DNA from: Dermanyssus gallinae
Lineage: Eukaryota > Arthropoda > Arachnida > Mesostigmata > Dermanyssidae
Direction of reading: 5' to 3'
Assembly: GCA_003439945.1 (NCBI GenBank)
Contig: QVRM01007045.1
Location: 134,001 to 198,000, forward strand
DNA length: 64,000 bases
The position numbers and the translations under genes were made by a program. Within the stretch, counting starts at the first letter, position 1; every line of letters begins with the position of its first letter. The notes beneath the pieces were generated by a model. It was not told the origin of the DNA. It made no database searches and worked only from the letters and a program-made list of their open reading frames with translations. This document shows, one piece after another, positions 28,438 through 37,899 of the stretch.

Positions 28438-30374
28438 GCAGCAGCAGCAGCAGCAGCAACAGCAACAACAACAAGTAGGATTACAAACGTTTTCCTTTTC
28501 CCCCTCTCTCTCATCATAACAACAAATGAGATCACAAACGTTTTTCTTACCCCACCACCCCCCCGCCCTTTCTCGCTCTCTCTCTCTGATTGAACAAACG
28601 GATCGACGAGATGGTAGCAATGTTTACGTGCCCTGCCTGTCGCCACGTATTCCTCAGTGTTTACCACTGAGGAACATGGACGGAACATTGGAACGCAAGC
28701 CAACGTGACCGTGGATGGTCACTTTGACACATAGGACGAGAACGTGGAGGAGGAGAAACCAAACCACCTCACCAATCAACCACTACCGGAACTACTGCGT
28801 GTGTGTGGTGTGTATCGTCTACAACGCGCGGTGGTACAACGTAGGATGATACCACCACCGCTGTTGTCTTTCATGACATTGGCATTTGTTGATGCTCCCT
28901 GCTGTTTGCTCTGTAAATGACCTTTACCGCATCAGTAGCAGCAGCAGCAGCAGCAGCTGTAGTAGTATTAGTAGTGACGGTTGTAGTAATAGAAGTCATC
29001 ACAGGGGATCTCGTTGTAGTCGTTTTTGTTTTTGCCTTTAGTGCTATTGTTGCAATTGTTGTTAATACGGTTGTTGTTTATGTTGTTGTTGTTGTAGTTG
29101 TGTCATTGTCCATATTCATTCATATAGACATACTTAATATGAGTGAAATAAATAAGATGATGATTGTTCATACTGCTAATTATGTTGCTGCTGAGTGTTA
29201 ATGCTGTTGTTATTATTTCGATTGTTGTCAATGTTGCTGTCATTGTTGTCATTTTGTTAAAGCTGTTGTTGTGGTTATTGTTGTTGTTTCTATTGTTGTT
29301 GTTGTGATTCTTGCTACTGCTGCGGTTTTTGTTATTGTTGTTAACGCTGCTGGTAATTGACAACAACGAGTGTCCAGCATTTCGAAAATGCTCTTCTGGT
29401 CTAATTTTAGTAATTAGAAATAGCAAATATAATACTAGTAAATAGTTGTCGTTCTTGTAGTAGGTATTGTCCTAAATAAGATTTGTAAGATGACTGTAGT
29501 AATAGTGCAAATAGCGCCGAAATGATGGTAACACCACCAGTTCTGCTGCGGCTTTGCTAGTCCTCGTCCCAGTACTGAGCAGCGCTAGTTGGCGGATCTA
29601 CCAATGTCGCCAAATGTTGCCATCTGTATTATTGCCAGCAGATGAGCCAGCAGAAGAACATTGACCGTCGCCGATGGGTGTCGCGCTGCGGGTGAAAGTA
29701 AGACCAGCCGACGTCAATCTCCTGCCAGGAATACTTCCGGGGCCAAGTGCACTTTCCGGGCCATCTATCTATACGACTACTGCTATGCTGATGCTGCTGC
29801 TACTGCTTCTACTAATGCCATCGAGTCTGTGGTACACGTCTACTAGCATTACTAACATTTCTAATTGCACTCCTGCCCTCGCCTTCTGCCGCTGTCGTCT
29901 GCACTGGCCAGCTTCTGCCACGCTCGTCAGGACGTCATGCAAAGCATAAGACACTATATATCGCCGGTAGTTTACCGTTTAGTAGCTCAGTACCCAGCTC
30001 TGTGACTCTTCGGTTTGTTTTGTTGTCATCGTTTGGTTCGACTTCTTGATAGTAACATAACTTACATTATCCACCATTGCCGTCGCTCTCTCAAAGTCGT
30101 CCAATAATAATAATAATAGTAATAATGTTTGCTGAAAATTCGAATGTTGCTCTTGTTTCTAATGATGGTTCCAGTCACTTTTTGTCTTCAACATTCGGCG
30201 TATCCATGAGGACATCTCTAACAAGGATTCCGTTGTCATCGGAAATCGTCAAATCAGAACCCAAAGGCCTTCTCAAACGTCGTTTGTCAGCCGTCCAAAC
30301 GAAGTGTAGCTATGGTTATAGGCGCAATGTACAAAGTTTCAGTAGCTGATCTCGCCCGCAACCCAATGACACAC

Positions 30375-30413
<39 letters not shown>

Positions 30414-30640
30414 AGCAGGTACATTGACTTCAAGCATAAATATAAAGTAAAGTACAAGCATCCTATAACAGAGACATAGAGCCAGATGAGTAAGACAGCA
30501 CGCGTTCAAATTATATAAAGAGCATAACTCGCAACAAAACTTGCGGCGACACGCCTCATTGGGCTCATGAAAACTCGCTTACACGTCGTGTAGTAAAACC
30601 TGTGCACGGCATATTTTTTTCCACGCATTATTTGATGTGG
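26793..30640. repeat. Gene-free stretch with GTT, CAA/CAG and TA microsatellites
   Basis: (TA)n lies at 27,158-27,186, 27,262-27,281 and 30,372-30,412. GTT-rich sequence lies at about 27,858-28,015 and 29,040-29,360. A long CAA/CAG tract spans 28,319-28,474, and an ATG at 28,223 would open a poly-Gln frame of 98 codons through it. Nothing but the repeat supports that frame, and every other frame of the tract is also open, so I treat it as a microsatellite. Confidence 0.6.
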
Positions 30641-30649
30641 GACCATCCA

Positions 30650-30840
30650 ACCCTGCGTTGTCATAGCCGTGCGACAACACTGGGGTCCACTTCAATCAGA
30701 CATTTTCCACTTCAATGCTGTGTCAAACGCCGCCTTAGAGTTGACAAATACAGCATAAAGATAAAGAGTTTTTTCTTAGCAAAAGATACTTCAGTCTTCG
30801 CCAAGCAGTCTCTTACAGGCTGTCATCGTTGACCGGCCTC
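30650..30840 (-). pseudogene. LINE-A family RT motif A fragment
   Basis: On the minus strand the sequence reads LYAVFVNSKAAFDTALKW, matching LYAVFVDFKAAFDSGSRS of the intact LINE-A (ORF2 residues 711-727). The catalytic Asp of motif A is replaced by Asn. About 100 nt upstream also align at the nucleotide level (shared tgacagcctg and gaaga blocks), with shifted frames. It is a separate piece from the C-terminal fragment on its right, because in the element this part precedes that one while here the order is reversed. Confidence 0.65.
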
Positions 30841-30949
30841 TTCGAAAGCTTTTCGCGCCATTCAGAAGAAGCTATTAGCTTTCGAGCTCCAAAGGCAATG
30901 TCCGTTTCCAAAGCATTATATGTATTAGCAGTATGGTAGTCGTTTCTTG

Positions 30950-30987
<38 letters not shown>

Positions 30988-30992
<5 letters not shown>

Positions 30993-31142
30993 TTCAAAGG
31001 CGCACGTTTTCTTCAGATTACATCGTTTTTGCAGGCCTTCCGTCAGCAGCGGGCCGCCCTCCAACACGTGAACAACCCTATTCCTGCATGTATCCGATAG
31101 CGCAAAAAACCCTCTTTTAAAAGAAAACCTCACCCCATCAAT
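30988..31142 (-). pseudogene. LINE-A family post-RT fragment, inverted
   Basis: The minus strand reads FKRGFFALSDTCRNRVVHVL, then LLTEGLQKRCNL, corresponding to FLKRVLGVHSSARNRLVYLL...LFVEDLKRRLNL of the intact LINE-A (ORF2 about 957-990). It lies head to head with the plus-strand fragment that starts at about 31,143. A (TA)n array (30,953-30,985) borders its distal end. Confidence 0.7.
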
Positions 31143-31376
31143 TATTAGGCCTTTGCAGCTCACGGATTTCATCACGTTCTGTGCAACATGGAGGGTTTTC
31201 ATGAACCACAGGATGTCAATGCAAACAATGCTGGAGCAAATGTGATCGATACCACGCCGCGGTATGCCCGGCGGTTATGGCTTTTCTCAATCTGGCGATT
31301 CATTTTTCGCTACGCAAGCTAGTGAAGTGCGCAGAATTTTCCGAACACGCCGGTATAATCGGTTCCTTCATGCGTT
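31143..31376 (+). pseudogene. LINE-A family C-terminal zinc-finger fragment
   Basis: The plus strand reads FAAHGFHHVLCNMEGFHEPQ, then after a one-base frame change GCQCKQCWSKCDRYHAAVC, matching FAVHGYHHVVCRTVGFHEPN and ESCVCKNCSNPCSKYHATHC of LINE-A ORF2 (about 1040-1079). All Cys and His positions of the finger are kept. The orientation is opposite to the adjacent upstream segment of the same family, a 5'-inversion arrangement. A stop follows at about 31,374. Confidence 0.75.
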
Positions 31377-31449
31377 AACTGGTTCTCCCGCAAACGTAGA
31401 TTTCGCACAACTATGTAGGAGAAATAAGTACATAACGATATGAATGATC

Positions 31450-31491
<42 letters not shown>

Positions 31492-31577
31492 AATAAACGA
31501 CTAATATATTATATAATATATGTTTTTTTTTAATTATATATGTATTTGCTTATATGTGTATATATAAGCAAATAATG

Positions 31578-31620
<43 letters not shown>

Positions 31621-32382
31621 GAGAAACCGTTACCATTATCGTTGTCTCTTGGATTTTACGGTATCTGGTACACTTCTGGTTACGCCCCACATATGAGACC
31701 CAACTTCACTCAATCTTATTTACGCGTACGAACCAAAGCAATTATTTCATTGATTTTTCATCAATAGTCATTCGAGGCGAGAACAATAATTAGATAGAGT
31801 ATGATTCAACTATGTATATATAGAAATCTACATATTTTGTTCAATATGGTACTTGAGATGATTCAATCCTAAATAAATGTTAGGTTTAGCCTTAAATTAA
31901 AAGCAACTGTCTCCTACTGCGTATAGTCTAATGTGTATGCGACAATGGCGACTCAATAGCATAGCGTGATTGTACTAACAGGGCAAAGTATCTCTACAAA
32001 GCTAGTATTCTGGCAATATTGTTAGATGTAATCGGAATGCTGTCACCGCTACGTAAATGTCTCGATTGTCAAACCAACCAACAGCCTCAACACAACAGAC
32101 CGCTGCAGCCGCACTGCTTCCTTTCAAAATACAAAGTCTGAAATAAGACAATGGTGAAAACCGTTAAATGTCACATACTACCTAGACTCAGCTAGATTAG
32201 TGGAAATTTACCAAGAAAACGTACTTAAATTAATCGTTACGCTGATAGCCCATAACCAGCTACTATGTTTGCACTCTGTTTGGCGGTAGGAAATGCTTCT
32301 TTCTAAACTTATAACTAGAGAGCGCGGCAACACGTGGCCATGATGAGGTTTCCACTGAGCGCCAATAATTTGCCTTATGTTC

Positions 32383-32431
<49 letters not shown>

Positions 32432-32439
32432 TTTGCAGA
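31377..32439. other. No gene seen; (TA)n arrays and a small hairpin
   Basis: (TA)n arrays lie at 31,450-31,488, 31,579-31,613 and 32,387-32,422. An inverted repeat with 12-bp arms (tatttgcttata, 31,543-31,554; complement at 31,563-31,574) lies between the first two. Confidence 0.5.
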
Positions 32440-32890
32440 TACGGGTGATAGCCCGTCTTATGGCGTATATAATGCTATTAGTGCCAATTCTCTGTTGTGG
32501 TATCTCTATTTGGGAAATTCATAATTAGAGTATACCTAAGTAAAGTTTTCGGGCTGACCCTCAGCCAAGATTTAACGTCCACGGAACTGTTTTTCACATT
32601 GCTTCATAGACGGACCCCCATAAATATAAATGTGCAACGGTGGGGCTCGAACCCGCGCACCTTTGTGTCTCCTCCGGTTGCGAGACGCAGACTTAAGCCA
32701 CTACGCCACCGGGCTCGACAATTAGAGTATACCTGCTAGGGCGAAAGTCATTTAAAAATGATGCCCTCAGGGCAGTTTTTAACACGCGCCGTATTGATTC
32801 GGTTCGGAAAGGTTTTCAAGACATTATGCTTTTGCCACTAAGGGATATTTACAGGGTAAGCATTGCCTATTATTCGTTTCATTTATTTCC
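32440..32890 (+). pseudogene. LINE-C ORF2 C-terminal fragment split by SINE-A
   Basis: Left of the SINE the plus strand reads MAYIMLLVPILCCGISIWEI. To its right it reads RKSFKNDALRAVFNTRRIDS and then LPLRDIYRVSIAYYSF. Together they fit the post-RT region of CR1/L2-like LINEs, where a ..P.L.YG...W segment is followed by Q..A.R.VF..R..DSV and LP....Y. The SINE insertion with its target-site duplication explains the split, so the LINE fragment is older than the SINE. Its 3' end is lost where the LINE-A copy begins. The fragment shows no 5' half. Confidence 0.65.
32538..32719 (-). mobile_element. SINE-A copy 2 (with TSD)
   Basis: It is flanked by the 15-bp direct repeat aattagagtatacct at 32,523-32,537 and 32,720-32,734. 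Sequence and box positions (A box tggcgtagtgg, B box ggttcgagccc on the minus strand) are nearly identical to copy 1 at 7.46 kb. It interrupts the LINE-C coding remnant. Confidence 0.92.
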
Positions 32891-32974
32891 ACACCATGTT
32901 GGGTAAAACAATACCTAATCTATACCTACATACAAACAAACACGTTGGCAACAAATAAGCCGTAACACACATAT

Positions 32975-35900
32975 TTACAGCGGTAAGTTACCAGAAGCAT
33001 TCGCCAATCGTGATAACGAGATGAAGTATATACAGTGAGTGGCGTGATACTTTGAACATGGATTGCTACAATTTTTACAAACACAAGATTCATTCGGCTC
33101 ATGGAATCCCACTGTGCGACACACGACGTGGTGATACCCGTGCACTGCAAATCGCGTAACAATATGGCGGTTAGTCCTACCTACATCTTTCCATGAATCT
33201 GATGTCATCGCCCCAACTGTGAAAAATTCTGGATCAATTTCTGCCATTTTAACTTCGTATTCACTGATGAAACGATCGTATCCCGGTGTCGCAGGGAGAT
33301 TTAGTCGCCTCTTCAGGTCCTCTACGAACAGCGGGGTATCTGCCAGCAAGTACACGAGTCTATTTCGAGCTGAACTGTGCACCCCAAGCACTCGCTTCAG
33401 AAACGCAGACTTAACTCCATTAAGGGTAGTCAGGTTAGCCGGCGTTAGCTTCGTCCAGATGGCCTCTATGCCGTACGAAGCAATTGGTGCGATCTTCAAG
33501 TCAAAGAGCGCAATAGCGGTGCGCACGGACATCACTTGTAGTTTTTTGATCAAGGAACAGGCAATCAAAGCCTTCCTAACGCGTTCGGAGATATGCCTGG
33601 CATACGACCTGCCTGTAGAGGAGATTGTTAGCCCGAGGTACGTAAAGTGATTAACATACGTGAGGATCTGCGCACCTAGACGAAGTTCGTCGGTCGCCGC
33701 ACGACGTCCCCCGTTACAAAACTTCATAGCATGCGTTTTGCAGGTATTGATCTGGAGTCCCACAGTACTGACATACTGTACCAGTGATGCAAGCGCTTGT
33801 TGTAGGTGGAATCGGCTGGTACTGTATAAAACAAGATCGTCGGCGTATAGAAGTAGGTTGACGTTTCGATGACGATTCTTGATGTTAGCTGGAAGGTCGC
33901 TGATCAGAGTTGAGAACAGGAGGGGGCTTAAGTTATCTCCCTGAGCAAAACCGGTGGTTTGCTCGAGTCCTGGATGCTCTGCTACTCCGTCGTCTATTGT
34001 TATCGAGTTTTTCTGTAGGATGTCCATTATAACTCCGAGTATCCTGCAGGGCACCCCCAGTGAGGCGAGCCTCTCCAACACTAGTGATCTTGAACCTGAG
34101 TCGAACGCAGCCTTGAAGTCCACAAATACTGCGTAGAGAAATTGCTTTTTCCGCGCTAGTGCTTCTCCAATGTCTTCAAGGAGAATACTGCAGGCTGTCA
34201 GGGTACTTTTAGAAGCGCGAAACCCATGCTGCTCTTCGGGAATAGCTCCCTTGTACTCCAGGTATGTAGTTAGCCGCTGAGAAAGCAGTTTTGAAAAGAG
34301 CTTATACACACAACTTTTCTTTGCGATCCCTCTCCATGCCGAAGGGTCATGCGGACTTCCTTTACCTTTAGGTATTACAGCTAGCAAACAATCGCGCCAC
34401 CCGTCTGGTACCCGACCCGCTCTGATGCACGCGTTGAACAAAGCGGTCCAGAACGGCACCAGTACCATTGACTGTTGGAGATGTTCGTTACGTACACCGT
34501 CGGGGCCTGCCGCTTTGTTCATCGGCAGTCGATGAATAAGCTCTACGACTTCACGAATGGATACGTCATTTTCCAGTTCTTGCTGCCACCGGGAGTCCTC
34601 TTCTGACCATGCTGCAAAGTATCTTGGAAGCGTTCGGGGAATAGAGTCGCTGCCACAAAGAATTTCGCTAAAATGCCTAATAAGAATATCCGGTTCAATC
34701 GTACAAGTCTTTCTGAGAGGTGCGTTTCCTCGGAGCCAGAGGTAGGGTGCTCTCTCTGAGCGTCGCAATAACACCTCTTCTGCTCTTTTTTCAAAGTTAT
34801 GTTTTGCATCCCGCAAAACTCGCCTATACACGCTTTTTAGCCGCACACGTTCTGTCAAATCTGCGTTGGCACTATGGGTATCCAACAAAACGCGTTTGGC
34901 TGTTGTGCAATCGGTTGTCCACCAGTCTCTGCCCTTTTTCTTGATGACGGGTATCACGCTTGACGTTACGACAGCTGTAAGGAGCTCACTGTAGCAGTCG
35001 ATGTCGGGTTGGTCAGGGCACGGCATTACCGTAGATAATTGCCTGCAGAGTTTGTAGAGATCAATCTTCTTTCCCAATGACCGGCGACGTGGGGCTCTTG
35101 CAATATCGTCGGAGAGATAGATGTCCACACCGATGGGGACGTGCCATGAAACATCGCCTCCTTCTTTCAGCTGATGCCTATCGTGCAAATAATGCACCCG
35201 GCTCGATGGGAGGTTCGTTGAGATGACGTCGATCGTCGAGCATCCCATTGGTCCACTAAAGGTAGCTCGGCCCGACTCATTTGCAAACCATAACCCGTAG
35301 TCATTGAGCGAGTCCACCAGCGCCGCTGTCCTTTCGTCGTTAGGTCTATCCAGTCGAGCGTTGAAGTCGCCGGCGACGATAGTGGGTTTGTCGAGGTCGA
35401 CTAGATTCAGACAACGGGTTAGCTTCTCTATCAAATCGGAGGTGTTCTCTGATACGCGTGGACGTACATACATCGCTATAATATTCATCATGTCACTCTT
35501 TAACACGACGCAATTATCGGCTGCCAGGAGTAAAGTCATATTTCCGACACGCTCATTATATAAAATTGAGACCCCTCCACTCGGACGGCCAACGTCACTT
35601 AGTCTCATGGCTGGGCAGCTGCTGATATAAAAATTTGGTATGTGAATATCGCCGGTGGCCCATGTCTCCACAAGAATGAGAACGTCAATTCCGGCGAGGC
35701 TCGCTGGGGGCAGCAACCGTAAAGTGGATTCAATTCCCTCTGAATTCCACTCCACCAGCCTTAGTAATGTCCCGTCTGTTCGTACACCTGCCGGAGAACG
35801 CGGGCAATGAAGTCGTTGAGGTTCGGCTTGCGAGGAATGGGACTCTTGTATTCTCCCTTCTGCTGATGTTGTTGGACCCGGTTGTCTGTCTGGTTCCACC

Positions 35901-36268
35901 GTTTCCAGCGCCTGCCCGTACGATGATTCTGTCTGTGCAGGGAAAGAGTTTCGGGATGGCTCGGTGTCCGGCTCTGTTGCCATGCGTGATGTGCTGGCTG
36001 CTGACGACGATGAGTCGTGTTGGGGTCCCGATCGAGTCGTTTCGGATGTACATCTTTCTTCTCGGGCTGAACGGCGTTCTTTATTTCTACTGGCAACGAA
36101 AGACCCTTCTGTAGCGGTTGAACTTTTACTTCTAAAAAATTTGCTGCCCGTCTGGCTATCACTTTGGATACGATCACCGCAGCTTCCTCGGCTTTTTTGT
36201 AAGAGTACACATTCTGGTGAACCAGACCTCGTTGTGGGTACGTCATATTGAGAACTGAGATACCCCAT
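32975..36268 (-). CDS. LINE-A ORF2: endonuclease / reverse transcriptase
   Basis: ORF2 nicks target DNA and reverse transcribes the element RNA onto the nick. The frame from the ATG at 36,268 is 1,097 codons. The first 168 overlap ORF1 in the -1 frame, are low in complexity and may not be translated. The APE-like endonuclease (about 168-390) shows EWNSEG, LVETW, VAGDFNAR, STIDVIS and SWHVPI. RT (about 580-890) shows NKAAGPDG, EEQHGFRASKST, motif A FVDFKAAFD (Asp 717), motif B FAQGDNLSPLLF and motif C YADD (808-811). A zinc finger (about 1050-1079) reads CVCKNC...C..YH..HC. All catalytic residues I can name are present. No ATG lies at the endonuclease start, so expression by frameshifting or reinitiation near 35,761 is inferred. 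The related fragments at 3-398 and 30.6-31.4 kb share this tail. Confidence 0.9.
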   Translation of the reverse strand: MGYLSSQYDVPTTRSGSPECVLLQKSRGSCGDRIQSDSQTGSKFFRSKSSTATEGSFVASRNKERRSAREERCTSETTRSGPQHDSSSSAASTSRMATEPDTEPSRNSFPAQTESSYGQALETVEPDRQPGPTTSAEGRIQESHSSQAEPQRLHCPRSPAGVRTDGTLLRLVEWNSEGIESTLRLLPPASLAGIDVLILVETWATGDIHIPNFYISSCPAMRLSDVGRPSGGVSILYNERVGNMTLLLAADNCVVLKSDMMNIIAMYVRPRVSENTSDLIEKLTRCLNLVDLDKPTIVAGDFNARLDRPNDERTAALVDSLNDYGLWFANESGRATFSGPMGCSTIDVISTNLPSSRVHYLHDRHQLKEGGDVSWHVPIGVDIYLSDDIARAPRRRSLGKKIDLYKLCRQLSTVMPCPDQPDIDCYSELLTAVVTSSVIPVIKKKGRDWWTTDCTTAKRVLLDTHSANADLTERVRLKSVYRRVLRDAKHNFEKRAEEVLLRRSERAPYLWLRGNAPLRKTCTIEPDILIRHFSEILCGSDSIPRTLPRYFAAWSEEDSRWQQELENDVSIREVVELIHRLPMNKAAGPDGVRNEHLQQSMVLVPFWTALFNACIRAGRVPDGWRDCLLAVIPKGKGSPHDPSAWRGIAKKSCVYKLFSKLLSQRLTTYLEYKGAIPEEQHGFRASKSTLTACSILLEDIGEALARKKQFLYAVFVDFKAAFDSGSRSLVLERLASLGVPCRILGVIMDILQKNSITIDDGVAEHPGLEQTTGFAQGDNLSPLLFSTLISDLPANIKNRHRNVNLLLYADDLVLYSTSRFHLQQALASLVQYVSTVGLQINTCKTHAMKFCNGGRRAATDELRLGAQILTYVNHFTYLGLTISSTGRSYARHISERVRKALIACSLIKKLQVMSVRTAIALFDLKIAPIASYGIEAIWTKLTPANLTTLNGVKSAFLKRVLGVHSSARNRLVYLLADTPLFVEDLKRRLNLPATPGYDRFISEYEVKMAEIDPEFFTVGAMTSDSWKDVGRTNRHIVTRFAVHGYHHVVCRTVGFHEPNESCVCKNCSNPCSKYHATHCIYFISLSRLANASGNLPL

Positions 36269-37362
36269 CGCTCTTTGCTAGCGATAAGTTTCTCATTTAC
36301 GTCCTTGCACTGTTGTGTAAACTGCGGGACAGTTACGCAGGCGAGGGTTGAGTTTGGTCGTTCAGTACTGAGTCGCCTAGCGAGCTGCTCGACCTGCGTC
36401 AGAAATTTGTCACCTTCGAGCTCCATGCACTCGTGGTAGCCGCCGTGTAGAATAACACTGACAGGACCATCTGATTTCTCAAGAAAAGTATCTATCTGCG
36501 CGACGATGGTGGCGATGTCTGGCGCTGGGCAGGCCTTCACCGTTACCGAAGTCTTCTTCGGCAATTGTGCCAAGATCTTGCCTTTCAGTTGACGGATTGC
36601 ACTGTCTCCAACCACTAGCACAGACTTTTTACGCTTCACCATACTACCATGTTTTCGCGTGTCATCTTGACTGTCATCCTCCATTCTCAAAGATGCAGCT
36701 TCTTGTAGGTTTGCCATGTCCGCCTCCAGCTTGTTCATTCTATTAAGCAAATACAGCACTCCTCTCACGATCGGTGCTGTCAGATCTGACATTTTATCAA
36801 CCTGCGACATGAATTGAGGCATATCGAACGACAGTCCTTCCGTGGCCTGGCAAATGCGGCAGCGCCACAAGGTACTAGGCTCCTCAGTCGGGTCTCGTTC
36901 GTCGTTAGCCCTGCATATTGCGTGAAACTGTCGACAACACACACCGCACACCAGAAGGAGGCCGCCAAGTGGCTGCGCGCACCTTGTACAGGCTGCCATT
37001 ACTGGTTGGTTGGGTACTTGTTGCGCTGCTGTCATCTGTCCGTGGGTCAGCTGTGTTGATGTCAGCGGACCTACTGCTGCTGTTGACAGCTGACTGCCAA
37101 GCATCGCTGCTTCTTGTTCGTTTCGACTGCTGGTAGGTCGTTTAGCTGCGGCAGGCTCTGCTGTGTTTACGTCTCCGAGTAGCGCACGGGACCGCTTCCG
37201 TCCTCTTACGCTGCTAACGTAATTCGACGGAGAGCTTGTCGAGCCGGTCGAAAGCTTTGAGTGCGGTTGCGCCGGATTAACACTTAAACCGGGATCCGGG
37301 CCGAATTTTTCGGTCTTCTGAGCCTCTGTCGAGGTGCTCGAAGTCACCACCGAGTTCACCAT
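35761..37362 (-). CDS. LINE-A ORF1: PHD-like finger and SGNH-like domain protein
   Basis: ORF1 proteins of LINEs bind the element RNA and help form the retrotransposition particle. I start at the ATG at 37,362 (MVNSVVTSST), because the 18 codons upstream begin with GTG; this gives 533 residues. An N-terminal Ser/Thr-rich part is followed at about 125-171 by a Cys/His finger (CTRCAQ, CGVCC, FHAIC, CRIC), PHD-like in spacing. A short predicted coiled coil follows (about 200-225). Residues about 247-405 look like an SGNH/esterase fold as in CR1 ORF1: LVVGDSAIRQL carries the GDS block. The block that usually reads GTND is here LHGGYHEC, so an expected Asn is missing. A His-containing block (RGLVHQN) is near the end. 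Esterase activity is therefore doubtful. It ends exactly where the ORF2 endonuclease domain begins, in another frame. Confidence 0.85.
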   Translation of the reverse strand: MVNSVVTSSTSTEAQKTEKFGPDPGLSVNPAQPHSKLSTGSTSSPSNYVSSVRGRKRSRALLGDVNTAEPAAAKRPTSSRNEQEAAMLGSQLSTAAVGPLTSTQLTHGQMTAAQQVPNQPVMAACTRCAQPLGGLLLVCGVCCRQFHAICRANDERDPTEEPSTLWRCRICQATEGLSFDMPQFMSQVDKMSDLTAPIVRGVLYLLNRMNKLEADMANLQEAASLRMEDDSQDDTRKHGSMVKRKKSVLVVGDSAIRQLKGKILAQLPKKTSVTVKACPAPDIATIVAQIDTFLEKSDGPVSVILHGGYHECMELEGDKFLTQVEQLARRLSTERPNSTLACVTVPQFTQQCKDVNEKLIASKERWGISVLNMTYPQRGLVHQNVYSYKKAEEAAVIVSKVIARRAANFLEVKVQPLQKGLSLPVEIKNAVQPEKKDVHPKRLDRDPNTTHRRQQPAHHAWQQSRTPSHPETLSLHRQNHRTGRRWKRWNQTDNRVQQHQQKGEYKSPIPRKPNLNDFIARVLRQVYEQTGHY

Positions 37363-37407
37363 ACACAAGCCGTTGCCAAACACAGCAACTAACACATTCA
37401 ACAAGAG

Positions 37408-37800
37408 TGATTTCACGGAGCTTCACTGGCGTGCATCCTGCTTCGAACACGTCAAGCAGACGACTTGCATGCATTTAGGATGTATAGAGGAATTATTCCA
37501 GATGATGCTGCTTTTTTGATAGGAGCTGTTGTTAGACGCATAACTCGACGTGCAACTGAATTTGTAAGGCCAGAAACTCTAAAGGATTACACCCGTCAGG
37601 CTCTCGCGTACACCCTGCCGACTACCTAGACGGAACTTCCCAAGTAAATAGGCAACTCACTTCGGTCAGATTATTTAAACGTGAGTTGACAAAATGGGTA
37701 ACAAGTAAAAAAAGTAGTCAAAACTAGTTACTTGTCAATACGTTGCAGAAAGCTTGACATGTGTGTGGACTGGAGACCTCCCCATATATAGAACGGTTGG
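37408..37800 (+). pseudogene. LINE-D ORF2 C-terminal tail, copy 2
   Basis: On the plus strand the frame from about 37,411 reads LRTRQADDLHAFRMYRGIIP, then RRITRRATEFVRPETLKDYT and QALAYTLPT, followed by a TAG where the other copy has Trp. Further on, frameshifted, lies the equivalent of FKSEVKNWV. It is the usual C-terminal architecture of LINE ORF2. About 230 bp (37,560-37,790) align with the minus strand of 10.0-10.2 kb, including sequence after the stop. The 5' end of LINE-A abuts it, so this copy is probably older than that insertion. Confidence 0.65.
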
Positions 37801-37899
37801 TGAGAAATTGAGCTGAACTCTAATGACTCGTTGATTAGATCTCAGGATATAGAAATAAAAAAAGGTTCGTGTAGGGCTCAGTTTCGTCCTCTGTGCCTC

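Larger units (their letters stand above)
32890..37400 (-). mobile_element. LINE-A, nearly intact non-LTR retrotransposon
   Basis: A two-ORF LINE lies on the minus strand with both frames open: ORF1 (PHD-like finger plus SGNH-like domain) and ORF2 (APE endonuclease, RT and C-terminal zinc finger). The ORF1 type resembles CR1-group elements; the clade is inferred. Boundaries are approximate: the left limit is set by the LINE-C remnant and the right limit by the LINE-D tail that abuts ORF1. I found no convincing target-site duplication or poly(A). The absence of stops in about 4.4 kb suggests a young insertion. Confidence 0.85.

Noticed and set aside
28223..28519. 98-codon frame with ATG and a long poly-Gln run
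   Set aside because: The CAA/CAG tract is open in all frames on both strands. There is no splice or conservation evidence, so it is treated as a microsatellite.
31143..31376. A separate small zinc-finger gene on the plus strand
   Set aside because: The finger matches the C-terminus of LINE-A ORF2 residue by residue and needs a frameshift, so it is a LINE remnant.
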